DNA of 42,711 nt from Streptomyces mutomycini (GTDB lineage: Bacteria > Actinomycetota > Actinomycetes > Streptomycetales > Streptomycetaceae): the NCBI RefSeq assembly GCF_001700505.1, contig NZ_MAPV01000053.1, positions 1 through 42,711 on the forward strand, in the 5' to 3' direction. Below are positions 20,629-27,792 of this stretch, one piece after another; the first letter of the stretch is position 1; each line of letters opens with the position of its first letter. The position numbers and the translations under genes are program-made. The notes under the pieces are model-generated. The model was not told where the DNA came from, made no database searches, and was given only the letters and a program-made list of their open reading frames with translations.

Positions 20629-20800
20629 TCGGCCCCGGCACCGCACCGGGACCGGTCGGGGAGCAGGCGGAGGAGGCTCCCCCGCTGCGGGACGATCTCA
20701 CCCTTGAACCCGCCCGGGCGGGGATCTCCCCGCACAGCGGCAGGCGGTCAAGTCGGTCCGGGACGGACGGACTCGCTGGTCGGAGCCGATTGTCAGTGGC
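20618..20800. repeat. Perfect 16-bp inverted repeat in the MoxR/SWIM divergent promoter region
   Basis: GCCACTGACAATCGGC at 20618-20633 recurs as its exact reverse complement, GCCGATTGTCAGTGGC, at 20785-20800. Each arm contains a TTGTCAGTG element facing its own gene, so both halves of the module carry the same promoter upstream element. Confidence 0.9.
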
Positions 20801-20812
20801 ACGCTCTACCGT
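20790..20812 (+). promoter_or_regulatory. PafBC-type (RecA-independent DNA-damage) promoter of the SWIM gene
   Basis: TTGTCAGTG (20790-20798), 8 bp, TACCGT (20807-20812): a full match to TTGTCRGTG-N8-TANNNT. Only 7 nt separate the -10 from the ATG at 20820, so the transcript should begin at or next to the start codon (leaderless). Confidence 0.7.
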
Positions 20813-20819
20813 CGTTTCC

Positions 20820-22220
20820 ATGGTGCTGTCTCACGGGGGAGAACTCCGGCGCTCCGCCCACACGGTGGCGCGCCGGACGGCGGAGCGGGTGCTGGCCCTC
20901 GCTCCTGACGAAGCGACGAGGGAGGCGGGCCGCGCGCTCGCTTCGGAGCACGCGTGGCTGGAAGCGGGCTCCTGCGGTCCGGGCACGGCATGGGGGGTCT
21001 GCGGGGACGGCGACGGCGCTCCGTACCGCACGGCGGTCGACATCGACGAGCCCACTCACACATGCAGTTGCTCCGTCGGCACATCACCGTGCGGACATGC
21101 TCTGGGGCTGCTGCTCCTCCTCGCCTCCGGAGCGCCGGTGCCGGAGCGCACTCAGGAGCCGCCCCCCTGGGCATCGCGGTGGCTGGGGGACCGGGGCGTG
21201 CGGGCGGCCGCCAAGCCGCCCGCAGCGCAAGAGGTCCCCGTGGCGGCGGTGTCCGCGAGCAGGGCGGCGGTCCGTCGCGCCGAACGCAGGGCCGAGCGCA
21301 TCACGGGCGGCGTACAGGAGCTGGACCAGCGGCTGACCGATCTGCTGCGTGACGGACTCGCGACGACGGACCGGCCGGACTACGGGCAGTGGGAGGAGAC
21401 GGCGGCCCGCATGGTCGACGCGCAGGCTCCAGGACTCGCGGGCCGCGTAAGGGCCTTGGGCTCGGTGGCCGCCTCGGGGCCGGGCTGGCCGACGCGGCTG
21501 CTCGAGGAGTGCGCACTGCTGCACCTGCTGGACTCGGCCTGGCTGGGGCTCGACCGGCTGCCCGCCCCGCTGGCGGCGACGGTCCGCACGAGAGTGGGGC
21601 TGACGGCATCTGCGGAGGGGCCGGCCGTCCGCGACCACTGGCTGGTCCTCGCCCAGCACGACGCACCGGACGGCAGGATCGTCACCCGCCGCATCTGGCT
21701 GTCCGGCAGGGATTCGGGGCGTACCGCGCTGCTGCTGTCCTACGGACCGCCGGGGCGCGCCCCGGCCCAGGCACTGCCGGTGGGCGCGGTGATCGACGCC
21801 GAGTTGACGCCCTATCCGGGCGGCGGAGGTCTACGGGCCGGGCTTGGGCCGCAGTTCGGCGAGCCCCTCGTCCCGACAGGACCGCCCCCCGGCGGCACGG
21901 CGGCCGATGCCGTCGCCGCGTACGGGCGGGCGCTGCGGGACGACCCCTGGCTCGATGCCTGGCCGGCCACGCTGCGCGATGTCATACCCGCGCCGTCCGC
22001 GGACAGCTGGCAGTTGGTCGGGCAGGCGGACGGTTCCGCCCTGCCGGTCGCACCCTCGGCGCTGTCCCGGCCCGGCCTGTGGAAGCTCGTGGCGCTCTCC
22101 GGCGGTGGCCCTCTGACGGTGTTCGGCGAGTGCGGGCACCGGGGCTTCGACCCACTCACCGCCTGGTGCCCCGAGGACTCCGAGGGCGTCGGTCCGGGTG
22201 CCGCCGTCGCGCTCACCTGA
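20820..22220 (+). CDS. SWIM zinc-finger protein of the MoxR/VWA module (YehQ-like)
   Basis: 466 residues. The SWIM motif is complete: Cys82-x-Cys84-x6-Cys91-x-His93 in TCSCSVGTSPCGH, a zinc-binding fold that binds DNA or protein. A region rich in Arg/Glu (RAAVRRAERRAERITGGVQELDQRLTDLLRDG) follows, then a long C-terminal region including RIWLSGRDSGRTALLLSYG. The ATG at 20820 has no ribosome site, but it lies 7 nt after a good -10, which fits a leaderless mRNA. An upstream in-frame GTG (20796) lies inside the promoter element and was rejected. The DUF5691 gene follows after 67 bp. The divergent MoxR-DUF5682-VWA operon is its likely partner. Confidence 0.88.
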   Translation: MVLSHGGELRRSAHTVARRTAERVLALAPDEATREAGRALASEHAWLEAGSCGPGTAWGVCGDGDGAPYRTAVDIDEPTHTCSCSVGTSPCGHALGLLLLLASGAPVPERTQEPPPWASRWLGDRGVRAAAKPPAAQEVPVAAVSASRAAVRRAERRAERITGGVQELDQRLTDLLRDGLATTDRPDYGQWEETAARMVDAQAPGLAGRVRALGSVAASGPGWPTRLLEECALLHLLDSAWLGLDRLPAPLAATVRTRVGLTASAEGPAVRDHWLVLAQHDAPDGRIVTRRIWLSGRDSGRTALLLSYGPPGRAPAQALPVGAVIDAELTPYPGGGGLRAGLGPQFGEPLVPTGPPPGGTAADAVAAYGRALRDDPWLDAWPATLRDVIPAPSADSWQLVGQADGSALPVAPSALSRPGLWKLVALSGGGPLTVFGECGHRGFDPLTAWCPEDSEGVGPGAAVALT

Positions 22221-22287
22221 CGCACCGTCCTCCCGTTGAGGCGCACTGGCCCCAGCCCACGATGCCCGGACCACCGGAAGGGAACCG

Positions 22288-23913
22288 ATGCCCACCGACA
22301 CGACCGGGGTGCCCCTGAGCGCCCCCTGGGAAGACCTCGTCACTTCGGCGCTCCTCGGCACCGACCGGCGCCCGCTCAGGGTGGAGGGCGGCGCCGCAGC
22401 CGGTCCGGCGGCACTGCTCGGCTCGGCGGCGGTTCACACGGTGCGGCGCAGGGCGGCTCTGCGGCCGGCCACCGGGGCCGCCCTGCCGGAGCCCGCACCC
22501 GCCGATCCCCGGCCCCCACTGCCTGCCGCCGCCCGCCGCAGGCTCGCCCAGTTGCTCGCCGACCGCTCGGCGCCACCCAGCGGCGGGCGCCGGGGAGTGG
22601 CTCCCGATCTCACCGAGCTCATCCCCCAGTGGCTGGCCTCCGCAGGTGCGCGCGGCTACCGGGCGCCGGCGGAGTTGCTGCCCGCCCTGCTGGACGCGGC
22701 GAGAGCGCGTACGGATCTGCGTCCGCACGTCCTGGCGTTCGCCGGGCCACGAGGACTCTGGCTGGCCGGGCTGAATCCGGAGTGGAAGTTCGCGCTGCGT
22801 GCCTCCTCGCGCGGCAGGCCGCGCCCGGTCACGACGGATCCCGGGGAGGTCGGCCTGCTCTGGGAGGAGGGCCTCTTCGCCGAGCGGGTCGCGCTGCTCG
22901 GGGCCCTCCGGGAGAAGGATCCCGGGGCCGCCCGCTCCCTGCTCGCCGGCACCTGGGCCTCGGAGCGTGCCGAGGACCGGCTGATGTTCCTCGATTCCCT
23001 GCGGTCCGGCCTCTCCGGGGCCGACGAGGCGTTCCTGGAGGAAGCTCTCGCGGACCGCAGCCGCAACGTCCGCTCCACGGCGGCCGAGCTGCTGTCCGCG
23101 CTGCCCGATTCGGCGCTCGCCCGTCGGATGGCGGCCCGTGCCACGACCTGTGTGAACCCCGACCGTACGGGGGACGTGCTGTCCATCGGCGTGGAGGCGC
23201 CGCACGAATGCGACGCGGCGATGCAGCGCGACGGCGTGGTCCCGGTGCCGCCCCCGGGCCGCGGTGAGCGGTCATGGTGGCTCGGCCAGTTGGTGGAGGC
23301 GACTCCGCTCGGTGTCTGGCGGGAGAGATTCGGCGGCCGGACGGCCCAGGTGCTCGTGGCACTGCCGGTCGCCGACGGCTGGGCAGGTGAACTGCATGCC
23401 GCCTGGTGCCGGGCCGCCGTGCGGCAGCGGGATCCCCACTGGGCGCGTGCACTGCTCGGCGCCCCCTCGACACCTCCGGCGAACGGCCCCGGGACGGCGT
23501 CGCCGGCGGAGCGGTCGAAGCTCCTCGCCACCCTGCCCCCCGGCGAACGGGCGCTCTGGGTCGCCGGCTTCATAGCCGCGCACGGCCTGTCCGACGCCTT
23601 CCAGCTGCTCGGCGTCTGCTCCGTGCCGTGGGACGGGCCGCTGGGCCGCTCGGTGGTCGACGCACTGGACATCGCTCGGGACGCGGGAAGCTATCCCTGG
23701 AGCTTCAGCGGGGTGATGGGCCTCGCCGAGCGCTGCCTGAACCCCGCCGAGGCAGAGCGGCTCGCGGTCCTCACCACCACGCCGGACGAGCCGGAAGGCG
23801 CTTCTCCCGGTGCGGGTGGCTACTGGTCGGAGGCTTTCCAGCGCCTGGTCTCCACCCTGCGCCTGCGCGCCACCATGGACGCGGAGCTGGCCCGGGGTGA
23901 CGGCACGGAGTGA
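22288..23913 (+). CDS. DUF5691 family protein
   Basis: 541 residues, soluble. The N-terminus PWEDLVTSALLGTDRRPLRV is typical of DUF5691, which I recall being found next to SWIM, MoxR and VWA genes. The middle (LLGALREKDPGAARSLLAGTWASERAEDRLMFLDSLRSGLSGADEAFLEEALADRSRNVRSTAAELLSALP) looks like HEAT-type helical repeats and would suit a scaffold. ATG 22288 follows GGAAGGGAACCG. It is second gene after the SWIM gene and probably co-transcribed. The stop codon lies inside a 13-nt tandem repeat. Confidence 0.88.
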   Translation: MPTDTTGVPLSAPWEDLVTSALLGTDRRPLRVEGGAAAGPAALLGSAAVHTVRRRAALRPATGAALPEPAPADPRPPLPAAARRRLAQLLADRSAPPSGGRRGVAPDLTELIPQWLASAGARGYRAPAELLPALLDAARARTDLRPHVLAFAGPRGLWLAGLNPEWKFALRASSRGRPRPVTTDPGEVGLLWEEGLFAERVALLGALREKDPGAARSLLAGTWASERAEDRLMFLDSLRSGLSGADEAFLEEALADRSRNVRSTAAELLSALPDSALARRMAARATTCVNPDRTGDVLSIGVEAPHECDAAMQRDGVVPVPPPGRGERSWWLGQLVEATPLGVWRERFGGRTAQVLVALPVADGWAGELHAAWCRAAVRQRDPHWARALLGAPSTPPANGPGTASPAERSKLLATLPPGERALWVAGFIAAHGLSDAFQLLGVCSVPWDGPLGRSVVDALDIARDAGSYPWSFSGVMGLAERCLNPAEAERLAVLTTTPDEPEGASPGAGGYWSEAFQRLVSTLRLRATMDAELARGDGTE

Positions 23914-23944
23914 CGGCACGGAGTGACGGCACGGAGTGACGGGA
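23897..23944 (+). repeat. 13-nt tandem repeat over the DUF5691 stop codon
   Basis: Three exact copies of GTGACGGCACGGA (23897-23909, 23910-23922, 23923-23935) and a partial fourth. The DUF5691 stop TGA (23911-23913) lies in the second copy. Since 13 is not a multiple of 3, copy-number change would shift the downstream frames but keep this stop. Confidence 0.9.
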
Positions 23945-24147
23945 AGGGCCACGCACAGGGTTAAGGCACGCCCGGATACGCGGCCGGGGTCAGCATTCAC
24001 CGGCCCGGCCCTGAGCCGAGTTCACCCCGACGGGCCAGTCCTCCGTCCCGGCACAGCCGTGCGCGGGCCGTTGCCCGGGCCACTCCTCGAACCCGGCCCG
24101 AGCCGAACCTCCCAAGCCACGGACACCCCCGGGCACCACCAGCGGGC

Positions 24148-24561
24148 TCAGGCCTCCGCGGGCTGGCGGACGTGTGCGTTCACCCAGTCGACGATCGAGG
24201 TCGTCGTCGCACCCGGGGTGAAGATCTCGGCCACGCCCTGCTCCTTCAGCGGAGCGATGTCCGCCTCGGGGATGATGCCGCCGCCGAACACCTTGATGTC
24301 CTCGGCGTCGCGCTCCTTCAGCAGCTCGATGACCTTCGCGAAGAGCGTGTTGTGCGCACCGGAGAGGATCGAGAGACCGATGGCGTCGGCGTCCTCCTGG
24401 ATCGCCGTGTCCACGATCTGCTCGGGGGTCTGGTGGAGCCCCGTGTAGATGACCTCCATGCCCGCGTCCCGCAGCGCCCGCGCGATCACCTTCGCCCCGC
24501 GGTCATGGCCGTCGAGGCCCGGCTTGGCCACCACCACACGGATCGGACCGGTCACACCCAT
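24148..24561 (-). CDS. icmB: Isobutyryl-CoA mutase small (cobalamin-binding) subunit
   Basis: 137 residues. IcmB binds adenosylcobalamin and with the large subunit IcmA interconverts isobutyryl-CoA and n-butyryl-CoA, linking valine breakdown to butyryl units for fatty acids and polyketides. The B12 motif is complete: DGHDRG with the cobalt-ligating His, then GLSILSGAH, then VFGGGIIPE. Sequence and length closely match what I recall of Streptomyces IcmB. The start is ATG 24561, 5 nt after GGAGG; an ATG 12 nt upstream is less likely. icmA is not adjacent, as is normal in Streptomyces. Confidence 0.93.
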   Translation of the reverse strand: MGVTGPIRVVVAKPGLDGHDRGAKVIARALRDAGMEVIYTGLHQTPEQIVDTAIQEDADAIGLSILSGAHNTLFAKVIELLKERDAEDIKVFGGGIIPEADIAPLKEQGVAEIFTPGATTTSIVDWVNAHVRQPAEA

Positions 24562-24904
24562 CAATGCCTCCACATGCGTCTCCCGTACCCGGAGGGCCGG
24601 TGATGTGAACGAACGTTATCTACAGCATCCCGCACGGTCTCGTTTCACGGTGGGCCGGGAGGGGGAAATCACACATGGGACATGTTCGCCGGCGTCGTTC
24701 CCAGCACCGGTCGGCTCGTTGGCCGCGCCGGGAGCGCCGCCGAGGGAGCCGCAACGAGGTCGTCGTACCACCGCGCCGTCAGCCGCACGGCACGGTGGTA
24801 CGACCCCCGGCCGCAGCAGGGCCGTCGGCAGCCTCCGCAGCGACCCCCGTGAGGGCGTACGGGCAGGGAGCCGCCTCCCCGTGCGCCGGTGCAGGAGGTC
24901 GGCC
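24562..24904. other. Intergenic region between icmB and the lipase gene
   Basis: About 340 bp between divergent genes; it must contain both promoters. I see no convincing -35/-10 pair, RNA motif or small coding region. The last 14 bases hold the lipase ribosome site AGGAGG. Confidence 0.4.
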
Positions 24905-25861
24905 ATGAGGGTCCTGCCTTTCCTACCCCCACTGCTGCGCAGTTCCTGTCTGCGCCCGAGCTGGCTGTCCTCGACGCTGATCAGAGCCACCGCGCTGGAG
25001 TTGGTGATCCTCGCCGGGCACGTGCTCATCTATCCCTCCGGCCTCACCCCGGAACGCCGGAGCCCCGTACCTCCGCCCGGCCCCGGCACCACCCCCGGCA
25101 CCGGCGCCGGACCTGAAGCCCCCGGCCGGATCACCCGTACGGCGGAACCGGCCGGGCACCCCGCAAGGACCGCGCCGCCGGCCGACGCGACGGCCACCGT
25201 GGCCGCACTGCCCACCACGGCGGGCGACCGCCCGCCCGTCGTCCTCCTGCACGGGTTCATCGACAACCGCTCCGTCTTCGTCCTGCTCCGCCGCTCCCTG
25301 GCCCGCCACGGCTGGCACCACCTCGAGTCGCTCAACTACTCGCCCCTGACCTGCGACATCCGCACGGCGGCCGAGCTGCTCGACCGCCACGTGGAAGAGA
25401 TCTGCGCCCGCACCGGGCACCGCGAGATCGACATCGTCGGCCACAGCCTCGGCGGCCTGATCGCTCGGTACTACGTCCAGCGGCTCGGCGGGGACCGCAG
25501 GGTACGCACACTGGTGACCCTCGGTACGCCGCACGGCGGCACGGCCGCCGCCCCGCTGGCGGGCGCTCACCCCATCGTCCGCCAGATGCGGAGCGGATCG
25601 GATCTGATCGACGAGCTGCGCCGCCCCGCTCCGGGCTGCCGGACGCGGTTCATCAGCTTCTGGAGCGAGCTGGACAGGGTGATGCTCCCGGTCGAGACGG
25701 CCTGCGTCGATCATCCCGACCTCGACGCGGTGAACGTGCGCGTCACCGGTATCGGACATCTCGCCCTTCCGGTGCATCCCGCGGTCGCCTCCGCGATCCG
25801 TCAGGCACTCGAGTCCGACGGAGCGGCCATCGGCAATCCGGGATCGGCCTCGGTCGCCTGA
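24905..25861 (+). CDS. Membrane-anchored lipase/esterase of the alpha/beta-hydrolase fold
   Basis: 318 residues. A hydrophobic stretch at residues 27-47 (IRATALELVILAGHVLIYPSG) is a signal anchor. A Pro/Gly-rich linker leads to the hydrolase domain: oxyanion segment VVLLHGFIDNRSVF, nucleophile elbow GHSLGG (Ser181), the likely acid Asp257 (FWSELDRVMLP) and catalytic His285 (TGIGHLALP). The pattern is that of secreted bacterial triacylglycerol lipases. Start ATG 24905 follows AGGAGG at 6 nt. It is a single gene. Substrate not determinable; a lipid or ester outside the membrane is likely. Confidence 0.87.
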   Translation: MRVLPFLPPLLRSSCLRPSWLSSTLIRATALELVILAGHVLIYPSGLTPERRSPVPPPGPGTTPGTGAGPEAPGRITRTAEPAGHPARTAPPADATATVAALPTTAGDRPPVVLLHGFIDNRSVFVLLRRSLARHGWHHLESLNYSPLTCDIRTAAELLDRHVEEICARTGHREIDIVGHSLGGLIARYYVQRLGGDRRVRTLVTLGTPHGGTAAAPLAGAHPIVRQMRSGSDLIDELRRPAPGCRTRFISFWSELDRVMLPVETACVDHPDLDAVNVRVTGIGHLALPVHPAVASAIRQALESDGAAIGNPGSASVA

Positions 25862-25923
25862 CTCGTGCCCAGGACTGCCGGGGACCGCCGAGGAGCACCG
25901 AGGAGCGCTCGCACCCCTCCTCA

Positions 25924-25948
25924 ATAGAACGCATTTCGAACATAGAAC
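25924..25948 (+). promoter_or_regulatory. Direct repeat upstream of the M23 peptidase gene
   Basis: ATAGAAC occurs at 25924-25930 and 25942-25948, 18 bp apart, with a third GAAC between (25938-25941). It lies about 75 bp upstream of the candidate -35 in locally AT-richer sequence. It could be an activator site for a regulator that binds direct repeats; the regulator is unknown. Confidence 0.3.
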
Positions 25949-26020
25949 CAAGCCTGGCTCCCCGGTTCACCGAAAGGCGTCCGATTGCCCGTTTCCTGCG
26001 GAGCTAAACACCGCCGAAGA

Positions 26021-26050
26021 TTGTCGTCCTCACGTACCGCCGGGTACAGT
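26021..26050 (+). promoter_or_regulatory. Candidate promoter of the M23 peptidase gene
   Basis: TTGTCG (26021-26026), 18-bp spacer, TACAGT (26045-26050): a good principal-sigma match. The implied leader is about 73 nt. Confidence 0.5.
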
Positions 26051-26129
26051 CGCGGCCACTGCTCACCCTGGGGTCCCCCCACCGGACCCCCGCGGAACAG
26101 GTCCTGCTGCCGAGGCGAGAGAGAAGTTG

Positions 26130-27758
26130 GTGAACGACCAGCACCCCCACGCCGGGTATGCCGGATACGACAGCCATTCCACCGGCGGCTTCGACACCGA
26201 CCCACTCTTCGGGACCCTGCCGGGCGGGCAGGACAGCAGCCACGAGGCTCCGTACGGCGGCGACCACACCCCGGCGTACGACAACGGCTACGGCAACGGG
26301 TACGACGGCGGCCAATGGGACACCGGCGCGCATCAACAGGCCTCGTACGACGCCTACGACGCCCAGACCCATCCGCAGGCGCCCCCGACTTACGACACGA
26401 CCGGCACCTGGATGCCCGATGCGGGGCTCCCGGCCCAGGCAGCCGCCCCGGACGCGACGGGCCAGTGGGACACCACAGGCTGGGACCACACCGGCCAGGC
26501 CGGTCAGTGGGACGCCGGCGACACCGGCGCCTTCCCCACCGCCACTTTTGACACCACGGCCTACACGACCGGCACCTACACCGCTCCCGCCTTCGAGACC
26601 GCGGGGTACGAAAGCTACGCGGCCGCCGACACGGGCACCTACGACGCCACCGCCTGGAACAGCAGCGCCACGCCCGAGAACGCCGCGTACGCCACCGAAC
26701 AGACGTCGTATCCCTCGTACGAACACCAGCCGGCGTCCTACGAGCCGTACGTAACGGCCGAGTTCGCGCCCCACGACGACTCCGGCTCCCACGGCCACGC
26801 CGGAACCGACGGTGCAGGGTTCGAAGGAACCGGGGCCGCTCGGACGGACACGTACCCGGACGCTTACACGGAGGGCTACGAAACGGCCGGGGCCGAGGGC
26901 GCCGAGCCGATGCCGGACGTCACCGAACCGGCGCCGGACGTCTTCGACGTGACCGCGGAATCCCCAGCTGTCCAGGCCACCGCGCGGCCCGTGAGCCGTT
27001 CCGCCACCCAGCGCGGCAGCCGGGGCCGGCGCCGCACCCCCGCGAAGCGTTCCGCTCTCCTCACCGTCGCCGTCCCCTCCGCCTGCGTCATGAGCGTGGC
27101 GGGCATCGCCGCCGCCTCGGTGAGCGGCGTGGCCGGAGGCGAGGAGACGAAGGACGACTCCACGTCCATGGCGGCCGCCGAGACGGTCAAGCCGGCCGTG
27201 GCCAACAACAAGCTGGACACCCAGCTCGCCAATCTCAGTGCCGACGCCGAGAACTTCGCCGACCGCGCCAGCCGCACCCAGGAGCGCATCGACCTGAAGG
27301 AGCGTCAGGCCACGGAGAAGAAGAAGCGGGAGGAGGAGGCTGCACGCCGCGAGGCCGCACGCCCCAAGTTCGTCCTCCCCGTGGCGCAGCACGGCCTCAG
27401 CGCCATGTACGGCCAGGCCGGAGTGAACTGGATGTCCGTGCACACGGGCATCGACTTCCCCGTTGCCTACGGCACCCAGGTGATGGCGGCGACCGACGGC
27501 ACGGTCCGCACCCAGTGGAACAGCGCCTACGGGAACATGGCCATCGTCACCGCGGCCGACGGCACCGAGACGTGGTACTGCCACCTCAGCACCACCAAGA
27601 TCCGCTCCGGCCCGGTGAAGGCCGGGGACGTCATCGCCTACTCGGGGAACTCCGGCAACTCCACCGGCCCGCACCTGCACTTCGAGGTACGGCCAGGCGG
27701 CGGCTCGGCGATCGACCCGATGCCGTGGTTCAGCAGCCACGGCATCAACCCGAACTGA
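26130..27758 (+). CDS. M23 (LytM) family peptidase with long low-complexity cytosolic tail
   Basis: 542 residues. Residues 1-~300 are a Tyr/Asp/Thr/Gly-rich disordered region with loose repeats (GQWDTTGWDHTGQAGQWD, TFDTTAYTTGTYTAPAFET). An Arg-rich stop (RGSRGRRRTPAKR), one membrane helix (~306-336) and a coiled coil (RTQERIDLKERQATEKKKREEEAARREAAR) follow, then the zinc peptidase domain. Its ligands are His438 and Asp442 (HTGIDF) and His517, in HLHFE with His515. It should cut peptidoglycan stem peptides or cross-bridges outside the membrane. The start is GTG 26130 with a GAGAGAAG ribosome site; TTG 26127 is also possible. It is convergent with pcrA. Confidence 0.9.
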   Translation: MNDQHPHAGYAGYDSHSTGGFDTDPLFGTLPGGQDSSHEAPYGGDHTPAYDNGYGNGYDGGQWDTGAHQQASYDAYDAQTHPQAPPTYDTTGTWMPDAGLPAQAAAPDATGQWDTTGWDHTGQAGQWDAGDTGAFPTATFDTTAYTTGTYTAPAFETAGYESYAAADTGTYDATAWNSSATPENAAYATEQTSYPSYEHQPASYEPYVTAEFAPHDDSGSHGHAGTDGAGFEGTGAARTDTYPDAYTEGYETAGAEGAEPMPDVTEPAPDVFDVTAESPAVQATARPVSRSATQRGSRGRRRTPAKRSALLTVAVPSACVMSVAGIAAASVSGVAGGEETKDDSTSMAAAETVKPAVANNKLDTQLANLSADAENFADRASRTQERIDLKERQATEKKKREEEAARREAARPKFVLPVAQHGLSAMYGQAGVNWMSVHTGIDFPVAYGTQVMAATDGTVRTQWNSAYGNMAIVTAADGTETWYCHLSTTKIRSGPVKAGDVIAYSGNSGNSTGPHLHFEVRPGGGSAIDPMPWFSSHGINPN

Positions 27759-27760
27759 GA

Positions 27761-27786
27761 CCGGCCGGCACCAGGGTGCCGGCCGG
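27761..27786. terminator. Bidirectional terminator between the M23 gene and pcrA
   Basis: Hairpin with an 11-bp perfect stem (CCGGCCGGCAC / GTGCCGGCCGG) around a CAGG loop, in the 34-bp gap between converging genes. Confidence 0.75.
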
Positions 27787-27792
27787 CCCGGC

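Noticed and set aside
20796..20819. GTG 20796 as start of the SWIM protein
   Set aside because: It lies within the TTGTCAGTG promoter element; transcription is predicted to begin about 20820.
25927..25948. LexA box before the M23 gene (GAAC elements)
   Set aside because: The GAAC elements are direct repeats; no inverted GTTC partner at SOS-box spacing is present.
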